In this document: piece by piece, positions 33,865 to 42,655 of the stretch
Layout: each line of letters begins with the position of its first letter
Position numbering within the stretch: position 1 is the stretch's first letter
Assembly: GCA_947566705.1 (NCBI GenBank)
Contig: CANOLA010000017.1
Span: forward strand, 1 to 45,841
Length of the DNA: 45,841 nt
Direction: 5' to 3'
From: an uncultured Lachnospiraceae bacterium
GTDB lineage: Bacteria; Bacillota; Clostridia; Lachnospirales; Lachnospiraceae
Position numbers and translations under genes: made by a program
The notes under the pieces: model-generated
The model's input: only the letters and a program-made list of their open reading frames with translations
Told to the model about the DNA's origin: nothing
The model's database searches: none

Positions 33865-34661
33865 AAGAGTTTAAAAGAAAAGAAAGGAAAAGACTGCGGG
33901 TGATTCTTCCGTGTTTGGTACTGCTTCTGTCAGCGGGTATTTTTCTGCCGGGAATTTTCCTGAAATCGAAAGGTGAAAGTTATAAAAATGAAGTCCATGC
34001 GGTTCCAAAGAAGTATCTTTCCTCCAGCGCCGCCATGGCAAGGAGCGCTTCCCTGAATTTAAAATGCAGCGAGCGGCTGGAGCTTGTGGCAGGAAAATGG
34101 GAAAGTGACCTGGAACGCGCTGAAAGCTATGAGATGGCGCAGACGGATTACGAGGCGGTCATGCTTGCCAAAAAGGGGTTGAAACAGCTTTACAGCCAGA
34201 AACTGTATCCGCTGGATTTGGAGGGGTATGGCAGGTGGTACAGCTGGGAGGCAGACTGCCGCAAGGCGGTGGATACCACATTCCATATGTATACGGCTTA
34301 TTACTGGATCATCCGTTTCCAGAAATACGATGGTACGGATATGCATGAAATATGGATGCTGGATGACGGAACCATTTTTATGGCATACGCCGGTAATATG
34401 GACGGGTTTGCCAGCACACGGCTGCGTATGGTTTCAGAGGTGATGGAACAGGACAGGAATGTCACTGTGGAACAGACAGACGGGTTTGTTCCGGTTCCCT
34501 ACCAGGACATAAAACAGGACGGCCTTTCCCTGATGTCCGAGTGCGCATATACAAAAGAGGAAGACCGGTTTTTTATCCGGCAGCTGGCGGGAACGGAAGA
34601 ATATCTGTATCTTCTGTATTCCGGGCGTGTGGAATCACAGGATATTTACAGACCATTATAA
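33861..34661 (+). CDS. Membrane-anchored extracellular protein coupled to the kinase gene
   Basis: I do not recognise a named family. The 266-residue product has a basic N-terminus and one membrane helix (about 13-33), so most of it lies outside the cell. A segment YYWIIRFQKYDG followed by IWMLDDGTIFMAYAG recalls PepSY-like extracellular domains, but this is weak. Translation begins with TTG at 33861, supported by AAGGAG at 33850-33855. The gene overlaps the kinase stop by 4 bases, which implies tight coupling and suggests an accessory sensor, in the manner of YycH/YycI, acting on the kinase. A terminator overlaps its stop codon. Confidence 0.75.
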   Translation: MKEFKRKERKRLRVILPCLVLLLSAGIFLPGIFLKSKGESYKNEVHAVPKKYLSSSAAMARSASLNLKCSERLELVAGKWESDLERAESYEMAQTDYEAVMLAKKGLKQLYSQKLYPLDLEGYGRWYSWEADCRKAVDTTFHMYTAYYWIIRFQKYDGTDMHEIWMLDDGTIFMAYAGNMDGFASTRLRMVSEVMEQDRNVTVEQTDGFVPVPYQDIKQDGLSLMSECAYTKEEDRFFIRQLAGTEEYLYLLYSGRVESQDIYRPL

Positions 34662-34690
34662 GGCAGAATATGCTTTGTAATGGTTTTTAT
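34652..34690 (+). terminator. Strong terminator after the kinase-accessory gene pair
   Basis: ACCATTATAAGGCA at 34652-34665 pairs with TGCTTTGTAATGGT at 34671-34684 (14 bp including two G-T pairs) around a 5-base loop, followed by TTTTATTTTAT. The hairpin contains the stop codon of the upstream gene. It separates the kinase unit from the lipoprotein-regulator-transporter unit. Confidence 0.88.
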
Positions 34691-34717
34691 TTTATATACA
34701 TTTTATTTACAAGCGGC

Positions 34718-34726
34718 TGGTATGAT
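34718..34726 (+). promoter_or_regulatory. Extended -10 promoter of the lipoprotein-regulator-ABC transporter unit
   Basis: TGGTATGAT at 34718-34726 fits an extended -10 element and lies just after the terminator and 35 bases before the first lipoprotein ATG. No convincing -35 is seen, which is compatible with activation by a response regulator. Control by the regulator at 37418 is an inference. Confidence 0.45.
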
Positions 34727-34761
34727 AAGGACATGGTAATAAAAACGGGGCAGGAGGAAAC

Positions 34762-36072
34762 ATGATGGGAAGAAAAAAGGTATTTGCACTGGTTCTTGCA
34801 GCAGGTATGCTTCTTACGGCAGGCTGCAGTAAAAAGGCAGAGGATATTCCGGAAGCGAAACCGGAAGTAAACGAAGAGGTTCTGTCGGATTTTCATGATT
34901 CCATGGAGCAGTGTCGCGGGGAAGAGGAATGGAACGAGACCTTTTCCATCAGCAGCGGGGAAGAGGAAAAGGATATTGAGATTTCAGCAGACATTACATT
35001 ACCTGAAACCGGGGATTTTCCGGTAATTGAGGGATGCGTACCTGAATTTAATGAAAAATTCAAGGAAAAACTGGTACGCAGTCTGCTTGGCGATGCCGCA
35101 CTTTATCTGGCGGATGATGCCCATATGATAAAGGAGGATTTAAAGGAGCGGGTTGTGGAGCTGGAAAGACGTGTGGAATATTATTCCACCCTTCAGGGGT
35201 TTGGGGAGGAATCTAAAACCGAAAAGAAAAAGCTGGAAAAATGCCGGGAATACTTAAAAAGTGCCGGGGACAAATACACCGTTACGGCCGATGATTTTAA
35301 AGAGGACCATTACATGGGAGAGCGTGACGGCGTCTGGTACAGGCTGGATATTCAGGGTGCGGGTGACTATAATTATCTTATGAATGGCAGTCAGGGAGAA
35401 ATTCGTTTTGAGATTGTGGATTTGAAGGATGCTGCCCCGCAGGCATCATCCGGCAGCGGCAACGTCAGTATAAGTACTGAACTGCAGGCGGAAAACGTAG
35501 AAAATTCATGCCGGTATTCCATTGAAGAAGCAAGGGAAATGGTTTCCGGTTTTTTAAAAGAAACGGGTTTTTCTGATTTGGGAATCCAAAAAGAAAATTC
35601 CATTCAATGGTATCAGGATGAACTTTTGGGAACCTGCGGTTACCGTTTTGTGATAAGTCCGGTAAAGGTACAGGAGATTCTGGAGGAGGACGGGGAAAAC
35701 CCGAATCCGGGCGGTGAAATTCTGGTTTCAGATGCCGGAATCATATCCGCAATTTTGCGGAATCCGTTTTCTGTTGAAAAAATTTCCGAACATATCAAGC
35801 TGCTGTCCTTAAACCAGATTAAAGAGGGGATTCGGATGGAGTTTAAAAATCATCCGGACAGTTATTTTCATGAGGACGATGGTAATGATTCCCATAAATA
35901 TTCGGAGCTTAAGCTTGTATATGCGGCCGTAAGAAATAAGAAGCAAATGGAAAAAATCAGTTTTCTTCCAGTCTGGGAGCTGTCCCATAAACAGTGGCTA
36001 AATGATAATATCTATATCAATGCGATTGACGGTTCCGTGATTTTCTGGGAAGACATTATGAATAATTCGTAA
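34762..36072 (+). CDS. Lipoprotein A of a three-member paralogous family
   Basis: The 436-residue product has a signal peptide with LTAGC, lipidated Cys at residue 22, so it should be anchored on the outer face of the membrane. The rest is charged and helical in the middle (about 110-175), with a C-terminal domain ending in SELKLVYAAVRN, FLPVWEL and the motif YINAIDGSVI. It is clearly related to the products at 36114 and 38081 (shared signal peptide, NPF/NPVE...ISEH block and C-terminal motif) but is the most divergent. The function is unknown. CAGGAGGA precedes the ATG at 34762, with a second ATG one codon later. Confidence 0.85.
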   Translation: MMGRKKVFALVLAAGMLLTAGCSKKAEDIPEAKPEVNEEVLSDFHDSMEQCRGEEEWNETFSISSGEEEKDIEISADITLPETGDFPVIEGCVPEFNEKFKEKLVRSLLGDAALYLADDAHMIKEDLKERVVELERRVEYYSTLQGFGEESKTEKKKLEKCREYLKSAGDKYTVTADDFKEDHYMGERDGVWYRLDIQGAGDYNYLMNGSQGEIRFEIVDLKDAAPQASSGSGNVSISTELQAENVENSCRYSIEEAREMVSGFLKETGFSDLGIQKENSIQWYQDELLGTCGYRFVISPVKVQEILEEDGENPNPGGEILVSDAGIISAILRNPFSVEKISEHIKLLSLNQIKEGIRMEFKNHPDSYFHEDDGNDSHKYSELKLVYAAVRNKKQMEKISFLPVWELSHKQWLNDNIYINAIDGSVIFWEDIMNNS

Positions 36073-36113
36073 CTGCACATAAACAGACAAATGTATAAAA
36101 GGGGGGAAAATAA

Positions 36114-37415
36114 ATGGGAAGAAAAAGATTTTTTGCATATATTCTTGCCGCCGGTGTGTTTCTTACGGCAGGCTGCAGCAAAAAGGCAGATAAAGTAAAA
36201 CTCATGGATGAAATGCAGAGCGAAAGCGGGGAAGTGACAAAAGCAGAAGATGATTTTGCGCAGTTTCGGGATGAGGAAACATGGGTGGATGAAATCCGGG
36301 GAACTTATCGCGGACAGGATGTGGGGATTTCCGTGAAAGCCGACATTTTGGTTCCGGAAACCACACAGAGCATGGCCGTGGAGGTAAAGATGCCTGTGCT
36401 GAACGAGGAGTACAGGGAATCTGTACTGAAAGGAGCGTTCGCGGATGAGGATATTTATTACTATGACATGGCGCACTGGACGACGGAGGGAATACAGAAA
36501 GCAATAGAATCCTGTGAGTTTTATGAGGATGAAGAACACGCGGAGGGAGTGGAGCACGATTTTCTTGAGGAAAATAAGGAAGAATTGAAAAAGCTTCGGA
36601 AATACCTGAAGGACTCAAAAGATGAGTATACAAAAGCCGATGTTTATGACGTGAATGAATATATTGCCAGACGGGATGGAATATGGTATGTGTTATCCTT
36701 TAGTCAGGAGGAGGGGAATCTGGACATATTTTTTTCTCAGATGGATGACGGTTTTCTGCAAAAACCGGAAGGACTCTGGGAACATGCAAGCTATACCGTA
36801 GAGCATACTTATTCGCTGGATGAGGGTATCAGAAACCTTTGTAAATTAAGTCCTGAGGAAGCCAAAAAGGAGGTCGTTTCTTTTGCGGAAAAAATGGGAA
36901 TTTCAAATCTGACATTTGTCGGTGAACAGGGGCTGGGCTGTCAGCCGGTGTATGATGAAAAAGCAGCGGAATGGGAGGAAAAGGAATATGACGGGGCAGT
37001 AGTGGGGATTGGTTATATGTTTTCGCTTGCTACAGGAATAAGCGGAGAGGTTTGCTTTGGTGCCAAGGATTACTATTTTCGGGATGCGTTTGTAACAAAC
37101 GAGGGAGTAATCCGTTTTTCCATTAGAAATCCGGTGGAGTTAGAACGTGTGACAGAGCATGTTTCGCTGCTTCCCCTGGATAAAATTAAGGAAGCGTTCC
37201 TGACGGAGCTGTCAGAAAATCTGGATGCACACTGCGACAGGGAGCGCAAGTGGTTTCAGTTTGACAGTCTGGAGCTGGTATACCTGCGGCAGATGAAAGA
37301 CAGACGCAGTAACGAGGGGACATACCTTCCGGTATGGGCGCTTAAGGATGACGAGGTGCGGATTTATGTGAATGCAATTGACGGTACAGTAATTCCAGAG
37401 GAGGATATACAGTAA
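36114..37415 (+). CDS. Lipoprotein B of a three-member paralogous family
   Basis: The 433-residue product has a signal peptide with LTAGC and lipidated C21. It closely resembles lipoprotein C at 38081: shared blocks include DFAQFRD, GTYRGQDV, VLKGAFADEDIYYYDMAH, EYTKADVYDVNEYI, NPVELERVTEHVSLL, KIKEAF, FDSLELVYLRQMKD, then PVWALKD and IYVNAIDGTVI at the end. The C-terminal motif recalls PepSY-type domains seen in extracellular inhibitors and sensors. It follows A after 41 bases and is followed by the response regulator after 2 bases, so it lies in the same transcript. Function unknown; a ligand- or stress-sensing role is inferred from the neighbours. Confidence 0.85.
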   Translation: MGRKRFFAYILAAGVFLTAGCSKKADKVKLMDEMQSESGEVTKAEDDFAQFRDEETWVDEIRGTYRGQDVGISVKADILVPETTQSMAVEVKMPVLNEEYRESVLKGAFADEDIYYYDMAHWTTEGIQKAIESCEFYEDEEHAEGVEHDFLEENKEELKKLRKYLKDSKDEYTKADVYDVNEYIARRDGIWYVLSFSQEEGNLDIFFSQMDDGFLQKPEGLWEHASYTVEHTYSLDEGIRNLCKLSPEEAKKEVVSFAEKMGISNLTFVGEQGLGCQPVYDEKAAEWEEKEYDGAVVGIGYMFSLATGISGEVCFGAKDYYFRDAFVTNEGVIRFSIRNPVELERVTEHVSLLPLDKIKEAFLTELSENLDAHCDRERKWFQFDSLELVYLRQMKDRRSNEGTYLPVWALKDDEVRIYVNAIDGTVIPEEDIQ

Positions 37416-37417
37416 TT

Positions 37418-38068
37418 ATGGTTTCAATACTGATTGTGGAAGACGAACATGCCATATCGGATCTGCTCCGGTTAAATTTAGAGAGGTCAGGCTATGCATG
37501 CACCTGTGCTTATGACGGGATGCAGGCGGCAGACCTGCTGGAGGATACGGGATATGATTTAATTATTCTGGATGTGATGCTTCCGAAAGCTGACGGTTTT
37601 GAATTAATGGAATATATCAGACCGCTGGAAATACCGGTAATTTTCCTGACGGCAAAGGATTCCCTGGAGGACCGGATGCGCGGGCTGACCTCCGGGGCGG
37701 AGGACTATATGGTAAAGCCGTTTGAAATCGTGGAGCTTCTGGCACGGATAAAAATTGTACTAAGACGCTGCCATAAGGCGGATACATGCCTGCAGTACCG
37801 GGATATTGTTCTGGATACGAAGTACAGGACGGTCACAAAAGCAGAAAAGACGGTGGAGCTTGCGCCAAAGGAATATGAGCTGCTTACTTTGTTCATGCAG
37901 AATACGGGAATTACCCTTTTCCGGGAAAAAATTTATGAAGAAATCTGGGGAAGCGAGTATTCACTGGAATCGAGGACGCTGGATTTGCATGTCCAGAGGC
38001 TGCGGAAAAAACTGGGGCTGGAGAATCGGTTAAAAACTGTTTATAAGATGGGATACCGACTGGAATAG
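37418..38068 (+). CDS. OmpR/PhoB-family response regulator
   Basis: The 216-residue product has a receiver domain (VEDEH at 7-11, phosphoacceptor D52 in LDVMLP, T78, K100) and a C-terminal winged-helix DNA-binding domain (about 125-216) with LAPKEYELL, TLDLHVQRLRKKL and VYKMGYRLE. It should be phosphorylated by a sensor kinase and bind promoter DNA. The likely partner kinase is at 32440, upstream of three genes and a terminator. Its place between lipoproteins B and C is unusual because kinase and regulator genes are normally adjacent. Auto-regulation of its own operon is a reasonable guess. Confidence 0.95.
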   Translation: MVSILIVEDEHAISDLLRLNLERSGYACTCAYDGMQAADLLEDTGYDLIILDVMLPKADGFELMEYIRPLEIPVIFLTAKDSLEDRMRGLTSGAEDYMVKPFEIVELLARIKIVLRRCHKADTCLQYRDIVLDTKYRTVTKAEKTVELAPKEYELLTLFMQNTGITLFREKIYEEIWGSEYSLESRTLDLHVQRLRKKLGLENRLKTVYKMGYRLE

Positions 38069-38080
38069 GAGGAAAACAAA

Positions 38081-39451
38081 ATGAAAAGAAAAAAGATTTT
38101 TGTATGGCTGTCAGCCGCATGTATTTTATTTACCGCGGGCTGCAGCAAAAAAACGGAACAGATTAAAAATATCGGCACAGAGACGCAGACAAAAGCGGTG
38201 CAGATGGCCGAACGGGAAGATGAATTTGCGCAGTTTCGGGATGCGGCGGCGTGGAATGAAGACATACAGGGAACCTATCAGGGGGACAAAGTGGATATTT
38301 CCATTTTTGCCAGTGTAGACCCTCCGGAGTGTAAACAGAGCGTGGTAGTGGAGGGGAAGGTCTGTGATTTCACACAGGAATACAAGGAAATGGTTCTGAA
38401 AGGAATCGCGGGCGGAGCAGACATTTACTATTATGACATAGCGCACCGCACTACAAAGGAACTGGAATCAATGCTGAATTATTTTGAGGCGGTATTAGAA
38501 ACCTATGAACGCACGGGGGAGTTTACGACAAGAGGCAATTCACGCCATCTGCCATGGGAGTGGGATGATAACTGGAAGGAAGAAGACTGGATGACCAGGC
38601 AGGAGATGGAGGACGCCGTAAAAGATATTCCAAAATACTTAGAGACTTCCAGTGATACCTATACAAAGGCAGATGTTTTTTCTTCTGACGAATATATCAT
38701 CGAACGAAACGGCGGATGGTGCAGAATTTATTTTCTAAGGGAAGAGAATGGAACCAGAACCATCTATATGGTGTCAGACAGGGACAACGGGCCGGATGGA
38801 ATCTGGAAGGATGCAACGCTCATTTCTGTGTTTACTTCTCATGAGGAAGGAGAAAATGAATGCAAATTCAGCACAAAAGAAGCGGAGCAGGAAGCGGTTT
38901 CCTATTTGCAGAAGATTGGGATGGACGGCCTGGTTCCGACAGAAACAAAAAATTTGTTTAGCAGCCCGTCTGGTTTTAAAGAACCGGAACCGGATGTTGA
39001 CGATCCGGTCTGGGGAGACGTATTATATGGATATAAAATCACGCTGGGTGCGGGCATTGGCGGCGAGTCCATGTTTGGAACCATGGAAGAGGAAGGGTTC
39101 GTGGGTAAAGCCTGTGTAATGGACGACGGGGTATTGTCGTTTTACATGAACAATCCGGTGGAACAGACGCGCGTGTCGGAACATGTTGCGCTTCTTTCAC
39201 TCAGCAAGATAAAAACCGCCTTCAAAAAAGAACTGTCACAGAATCTTGACCATTACAGTAAAGACCAGCGCAAAAAGTTTAAATTCGATTCCTTAAAGCT
39301 TGTGTACCTTTGGCAGATGAAGGATGAATCAACCGGGGAAGGTGCATACATTCCGGTCTGGGTTCTTAAGGATACGTCTATGGACCAGCAGGTGCGGATT
39401 TATGTGAATGCGATTGACGGAACCGTGTTGGATGAGGGAAGTCTGAAGTAA
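38081..39451 (+). CDS. Lipoprotein C of a three-member paralogous family
   Basis: The 456-residue product has a signal peptide with FTAGC and lipidated C21. It matches lipoprotein B over its whole length (DEFAQFRD, GTYQGDKV, DIYYYDIAH, TYTKADVFSSDEYI, NPVEQTRVSEHVALLSL, FDSLKLVYLWQMKD, then PVWVLKD and IYVNAIDGTVL) and carries an extra insertion at about 145-185 relative to it. AGGAGG lies upstream of the ATG. It is 12 bases after the regulator and 15 bases before the first adaptor gene. The closer relationship of C to B suggests that these two arose by a more recent duplication. Function unknown. Confidence 0.85.
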   Translation: MKRKKIFVWLSAACILFTAGCSKKTEQIKNIGTETQTKAVQMAEREDEFAQFRDAAAWNEDIQGTYQGDKVDISIFASVDPPECKQSVVVEGKVCDFTQEYKEMVLKGIAGGADIYYYDIAHRTTKELESMLNYFEAVLETYERTGEFTTRGNSRHLPWEWDDNWKEEDWMTRQEMEDAVKDIPKYLETSSDTYTKADVFSSDEYIIERNGGWCRIYFLREENGTRTIYMVSDRDNGPDGIWKDATLISVFTSHEEGENECKFSTKEAEQEAVSYLQKIGMDGLVPTETKNLFSSPSGFKEPEPDVDDPVWGDVLYGYKITLGAGIGGESMFGTMEEEGFVGKACVMDDGVLSFYMNNPVEQTRVSEHVALLSLSKIKTAFKKELSQNLDHYSKDQRKKFKFDSLKLVYLWQMKDESTGEGAYIPVWVLKDTSMDQQVRIYVNAIDGTVLDEGSLK

Positions 39452-39466
39452 AAGCAGGAGGAAAAT

Positions 39467-40447
39467 ATGCGAAAAATCTATATAGCTGCCATATGCCTTG
39501 CATGTATCTTCTGCAGCGCCTGCAGCAGTCAGGAAACCGCAGACTTTGGCGTACCAAGACAGCCCTACGAAAAAAACATATATAACACGGAAAAAGCCAG
39601 ACGGGGAAACCTTGAGCCGGAGCTTACGCTGACGCTTAAAACGGACGGCTATGAACGGATAGACTATGATTCACTGGAAGAAAATTTAGAGCTGGAAAAG
39701 GTATATGTTTCCGTGGGCGACCATGTAAAAAAAGGGGATTTGCTTGTTTCCTTCCAGTGCGGGGATATCCAGCAGACGATTACGGATTATAAGGAAAAAA
39801 TCACCGAAAACAGACTTTTAACCAACCATTATGAAAAGCTGATGCAGATAAATCCCCGGCTTTCCTATAGGGAGGATATTGAAAGCCTGAAAAAAGATAC
39901 AGAGGTTGCAGAGCTTTATCTGAAAGAATATGAAAACAAACTGGAAAGCTACCAGATAAAAGCAAAAAAGGACGGAACCATTATCCGTATAAATGAACGG
40001 CTTGCAGAAGGCATTTATGAAGCAGGGCGGTCATTGATCACACAGGTATGCGGTTCCGGAAAATATGAGGCCGAAAAACCGGAAAATTATACCTTCCGCA
40101 AAGGGGAACTGTATGATGCTATGCAGGATACGGTAAGCTATCCGATGTGTGTGGAAAAGATTACGGAAAAGAGTATTCTATTTAAGCCGAAAGCGGATAT
40201 GGGGGGTGTATCCGAAGATGATATCCTGACAATTATCATTCCGCTGGAAAAGCTTGAGAATGTTGTGTATGTTCCGGCGGCAGCGGTCCGGCATGAAGAA
40301 GATGAAAAAGAGCAGGATATTTATTATGTGTATACCGTGGACGAAAACGGATACCGGAGTGCGGTAAAAATAAAACCGGGCGGAAAGGTCGGAAAATATA
40401 TGGTCATAAAAGAAGGATTACAGGGCGGTGAGACAATATGCATGTAA
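39467..40447 (+). CDS. HlyD/MacA-type adaptor lipoprotein
   Basis: The 326-residue product has a signal peptide ending in CSAC (C19; the -3 residue is atypical for a lipobox). It then has the adaptor layout: a biotinyl-lipoyl half (VYVSVGDHVKKGDLLVSF near 80-100), a short coiled-coil hairpin (about 105-165), the second half (IKAKKDGTIIRI), and a membrane-proximal beta domain with NVVYVPAAAV and a C-terminal EGLQGGETI. Such proteins bridge an ABC permease to extracellular substrate paths. There is no outer membrane here, so a MacA/YknX-like role in Gram-positive export is likely. It overlaps the next adaptor gene by 10 bases. Confidence 0.88.
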   Translation: MRKIYIAAICLACIFCSACSSQETADFGVPRQPYEKNIYNTEKARRGNLEPELTLTLKTDGYERIDYDSLEENLELEKVYVSVGDHVKKGDLLVSFQCGDIQQTITDYKEKITENRLLTNHYEKLMQINPRLSYREDIESLKKDTEVAELYLKEYENKLESYQIKAKKDGTIIRINERLAEGIYEAGRSLITQVCGSGKYEAEKPENYTFRKGELYDAMQDTVSYPMCVEKITEKSILFKPKADMGGVSEDDILTIIIPLEKLENVVYVPAAAVRHEEDEKEQDIYYVYTVDENGYRSAVKIKPGGKVGKYMVIKEGLQGGETICM

Positions 40448-42651
40448 TGGAGGAAAAACGAAAGTGCCGGACAGTGTTTTTGCTGGCTGCATTTCTGATG
40501 TTAAATACAGCCTGCGGACAGAAGGACAGACAGGTGCCAAAGCTTTTGGAACCGGAAGAAATCATGTCTGCCTGCCGTCCGGTGGAGCGCGGAAACGTCG
40601 GGGATATCCGGTTTTTATTTGCTACCGTTGTTCCCATGGAGTACTGCAGCTGTTTTGACTCCCAGGTGACAGTGGATGAGATTTATGTATCCATTGGGGA
40701 GCATGTAAAAAAAGGGGATGTACTGGCAAAGGCGGATACCAAAGCCGCAGAAAAGCAGCTTTCGGATCTGAAGAGGCAGCTTGACCAGGAACAGAAAATA
40801 TATGCACTGAACCGGAAAGTGGCAGCGCTTACGGAAGAAGATTTAAAAAAACGGATCAAAAAAGCCGGGGAAAAGAAAAAGAAAACAAATCGGAAATCGG
40901 AAGAAAATGAAGAAACCGAAATAATGGAAGAACCGGAAGTTTCCGAAAAAGATTTGCGCATACAGCTTGCCGAGCATCAGGAGAACACAGGTTATGATGC
41001 AAAGCTGCATAATTACCGTGTAAAAAAACTAAAGGAGTCCTTAAAGGAACAGGAAACAATTGTAAAAGAAGGGACATTAAAGGCGGCGCATGACGGAACT
41101 GTTTCCTGCATCAAAGACTTAAGCATAAGCCGCATGGCTTCGGCGGGGGAAAATATCGTGGTCTGTTACAGCGGCAAAAAAACGTATCTGGAAGTGCCTG
41201 ATGTCACAGTGGATTCCTACCGCTACCAGGATTACAAGAATAAATACATACTGGCGAAGGGAACGGAATTTGACGTGCAGGAGCTGGAGTATGGCACTGA
41301 GGAAATGATACTTGCAAAAATAAAAGGCCGTTATCCCAACCTGCGTTTTTCATGCCCGAAAAAAGCATCCTTAAAGACAGGGGATACCTGCCCGGTTTAT
41401 TTTGTGAAAGAGAGGGCAGAAAACGTACTGCTGGTGGGGAATGATTCCCTGCATGAGGACGGCAGCAGTACCTATGTTTATGTAAAGGATGGTGATTCCA
41501 GAGTCCGCCGTGAGGTTACGACGGGGCTTTCGGACAAGTATTACACAGAAATCAGGGAAGGTCTTTTCGAGAGGGAACTGGTTTATTATGAAAGCAGCGT
41601 GGAGCTTCCCGGCGGCTATGAACCTTACCCTGTCCACAGGGGGGATTACAGCAGTAAAAACCATGCGGTTTCCTACCAGAGAGCCAGCCAGGCAGTGCTG
41701 TACCGGAGTGAATATGACGGCAGTATTAAAAAGATGGCAGTGGAAGAAAAAAGCCGGGTAAAAAAAGGGGATTTACTCTATGTGATTGCAACAGGAGCAG
41801 GGACGGCAGCAATTGCGGAGGCAGAAAATGCTGTGGAACAGGAAAATTTATCCTACCAGAAAACCATGAAAGAAATGAGAGAGCAGGAAAAGGAACTAAA
41901 AAAAGACTCCGTACAGTGGAAGATTTTATCCTGCCAGAAACAGATTGCAAAAATACAGCATGAAAATACACTGGCGGATTTACAGGAAAAATACAAAGAG
42001 GTCAGTGAGAATAATGACGGAAAGGGAAATATCTCCGTTTATGCAGAAGAAAGCGGAACCGTATTAAAGCAGTATCTGGATGAGGAGGACAAGCTTCTTG
42101 CAGGAGATGAAGTGATTTCCGTTACAACGGGAAAATCAGACCTTCTGCTTTTGCAGCTTCTGCCTTCAGGTGATCAGACCATTTCTGTTAGTAACAATAA
42201 AATTGCAGGAATGCAAGAAGAAGTCATTTATTCACTGGGGAAACAAAAAGGAACCTGTGTGGGATACGGCGTCTGGGAGAATAACAGAAATAAGGTATTT
42301 TTGTATTCAGATCAACAGGGGGCGCATCTTTCCTGGCATGGAGAATCTTCCCTGGAAGCCGCTGCGTTCTATGTGCGGATGGAGGATTCGGATTTTGTAA
42401 AGAACCTGCCGTCCGGCGGATATTTTACCTTCAATGAATATTCTCTGCATGATGTCATTGCAGTGCCCGCTGATATGGTGAAGACAGAAACGGACGCGGT
42501 CAATACAGAAAAGATATGGAATTATGTCTGGCGCATCGCGGACGGGGAGCTGGTAAAGCAGTATGTGTCTGTGGATGAAACGCTTTCCGGAAAGCAGCAG
42601 ATGGTCATACTGTCCGGATTAAAAGAAGGGGACATTCTGGCAAAGGAGTAG
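40438..42651 (+). CDS. Tandem-fused adaptor protein with two HlyD/MacA-type modules
   Basis: The 737-residue product begins with a hydrophobic signal (LNTAC, possible lipidated C26). It contains two complete adaptor modules in one chain. Module 1 (about 60-385) has VSIGEHVKKGDVLA near 85, a charged coiled coil, LKAAHDGTVSCI and an LLVGNDSLHE...VYVKD end. Module 2 (about 400-737) has VEEKSRVKKGDLLYVI near 434, another coiled coil, VYAEESGTVL, DVIAVPADMV and SGLKEGDIL. Usual adaptors are 350-450 residues with one module. The start at 40438 overlaps the preceding gene and follows GGCGGTGAG. The permease starts 4 bases after its stop. Confidence 0.85.
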   Translation: MHVMEEKRKCRTVFLLAAFLMLNTACGQKDRQVPKLLEPEEIMSACRPVERGNVGDIRFLFATVVPMEYCSCFDSQVTVDEIYVSIGEHVKKGDVLAKADTKAAEKQLSDLKRQLDQEQKIYALNRKVAALTEEDLKKRIKKAGEKKKKTNRKSEENEETEIMEEPEVSEKDLRIQLAEHQENTGYDAKLHNYRVKKLKESLKEQETIVKEGTLKAAHDGTVSCIKDLSISRMASAGENIVVCYSGKKTYLEVPDVTVDSYRYQDYKNKYILAKGTEFDVQELEYGTEEMILAKIKGRYPNLRFSCPKKASLKTGDTCPVYFVKERAENVLLVGNDSLHEDGSSTYVYVKDGDSRVRREVTTGLSDKYYTEIREGLFERELVYYESSVELPGGYEPYPVHRGDYSSKNHAVSYQRASQAVLYRSEYDGSIKKMAVEEKSRVKKGDLLYVIATGAGTAAIAEAENAVEQENLSYQKTMKEMREQEKELKKDSVQWKILSCQKQIAKIQHENTLADLQEKYKEVSENNDGKGNISVYAEESGTVLKQYLDEEDKLLAGDEVISVTTGKSDLLLLQLLPSGDQTISVSNNKIAGMQEEVIYSLGKQKGTCVGYGVWENNRNKVFLYSDQQGAHLSWHGESSLEAAAFYVRMEDSDFVKNLPSGGYFTFNEYSLHDVIAVPADMVKTETDAVNTEKIWNYVWRIADGELVKQYVSVDETLSGKQQMVILSGLKEGDILAKE

Positions 42652-42655
42652 GGAT

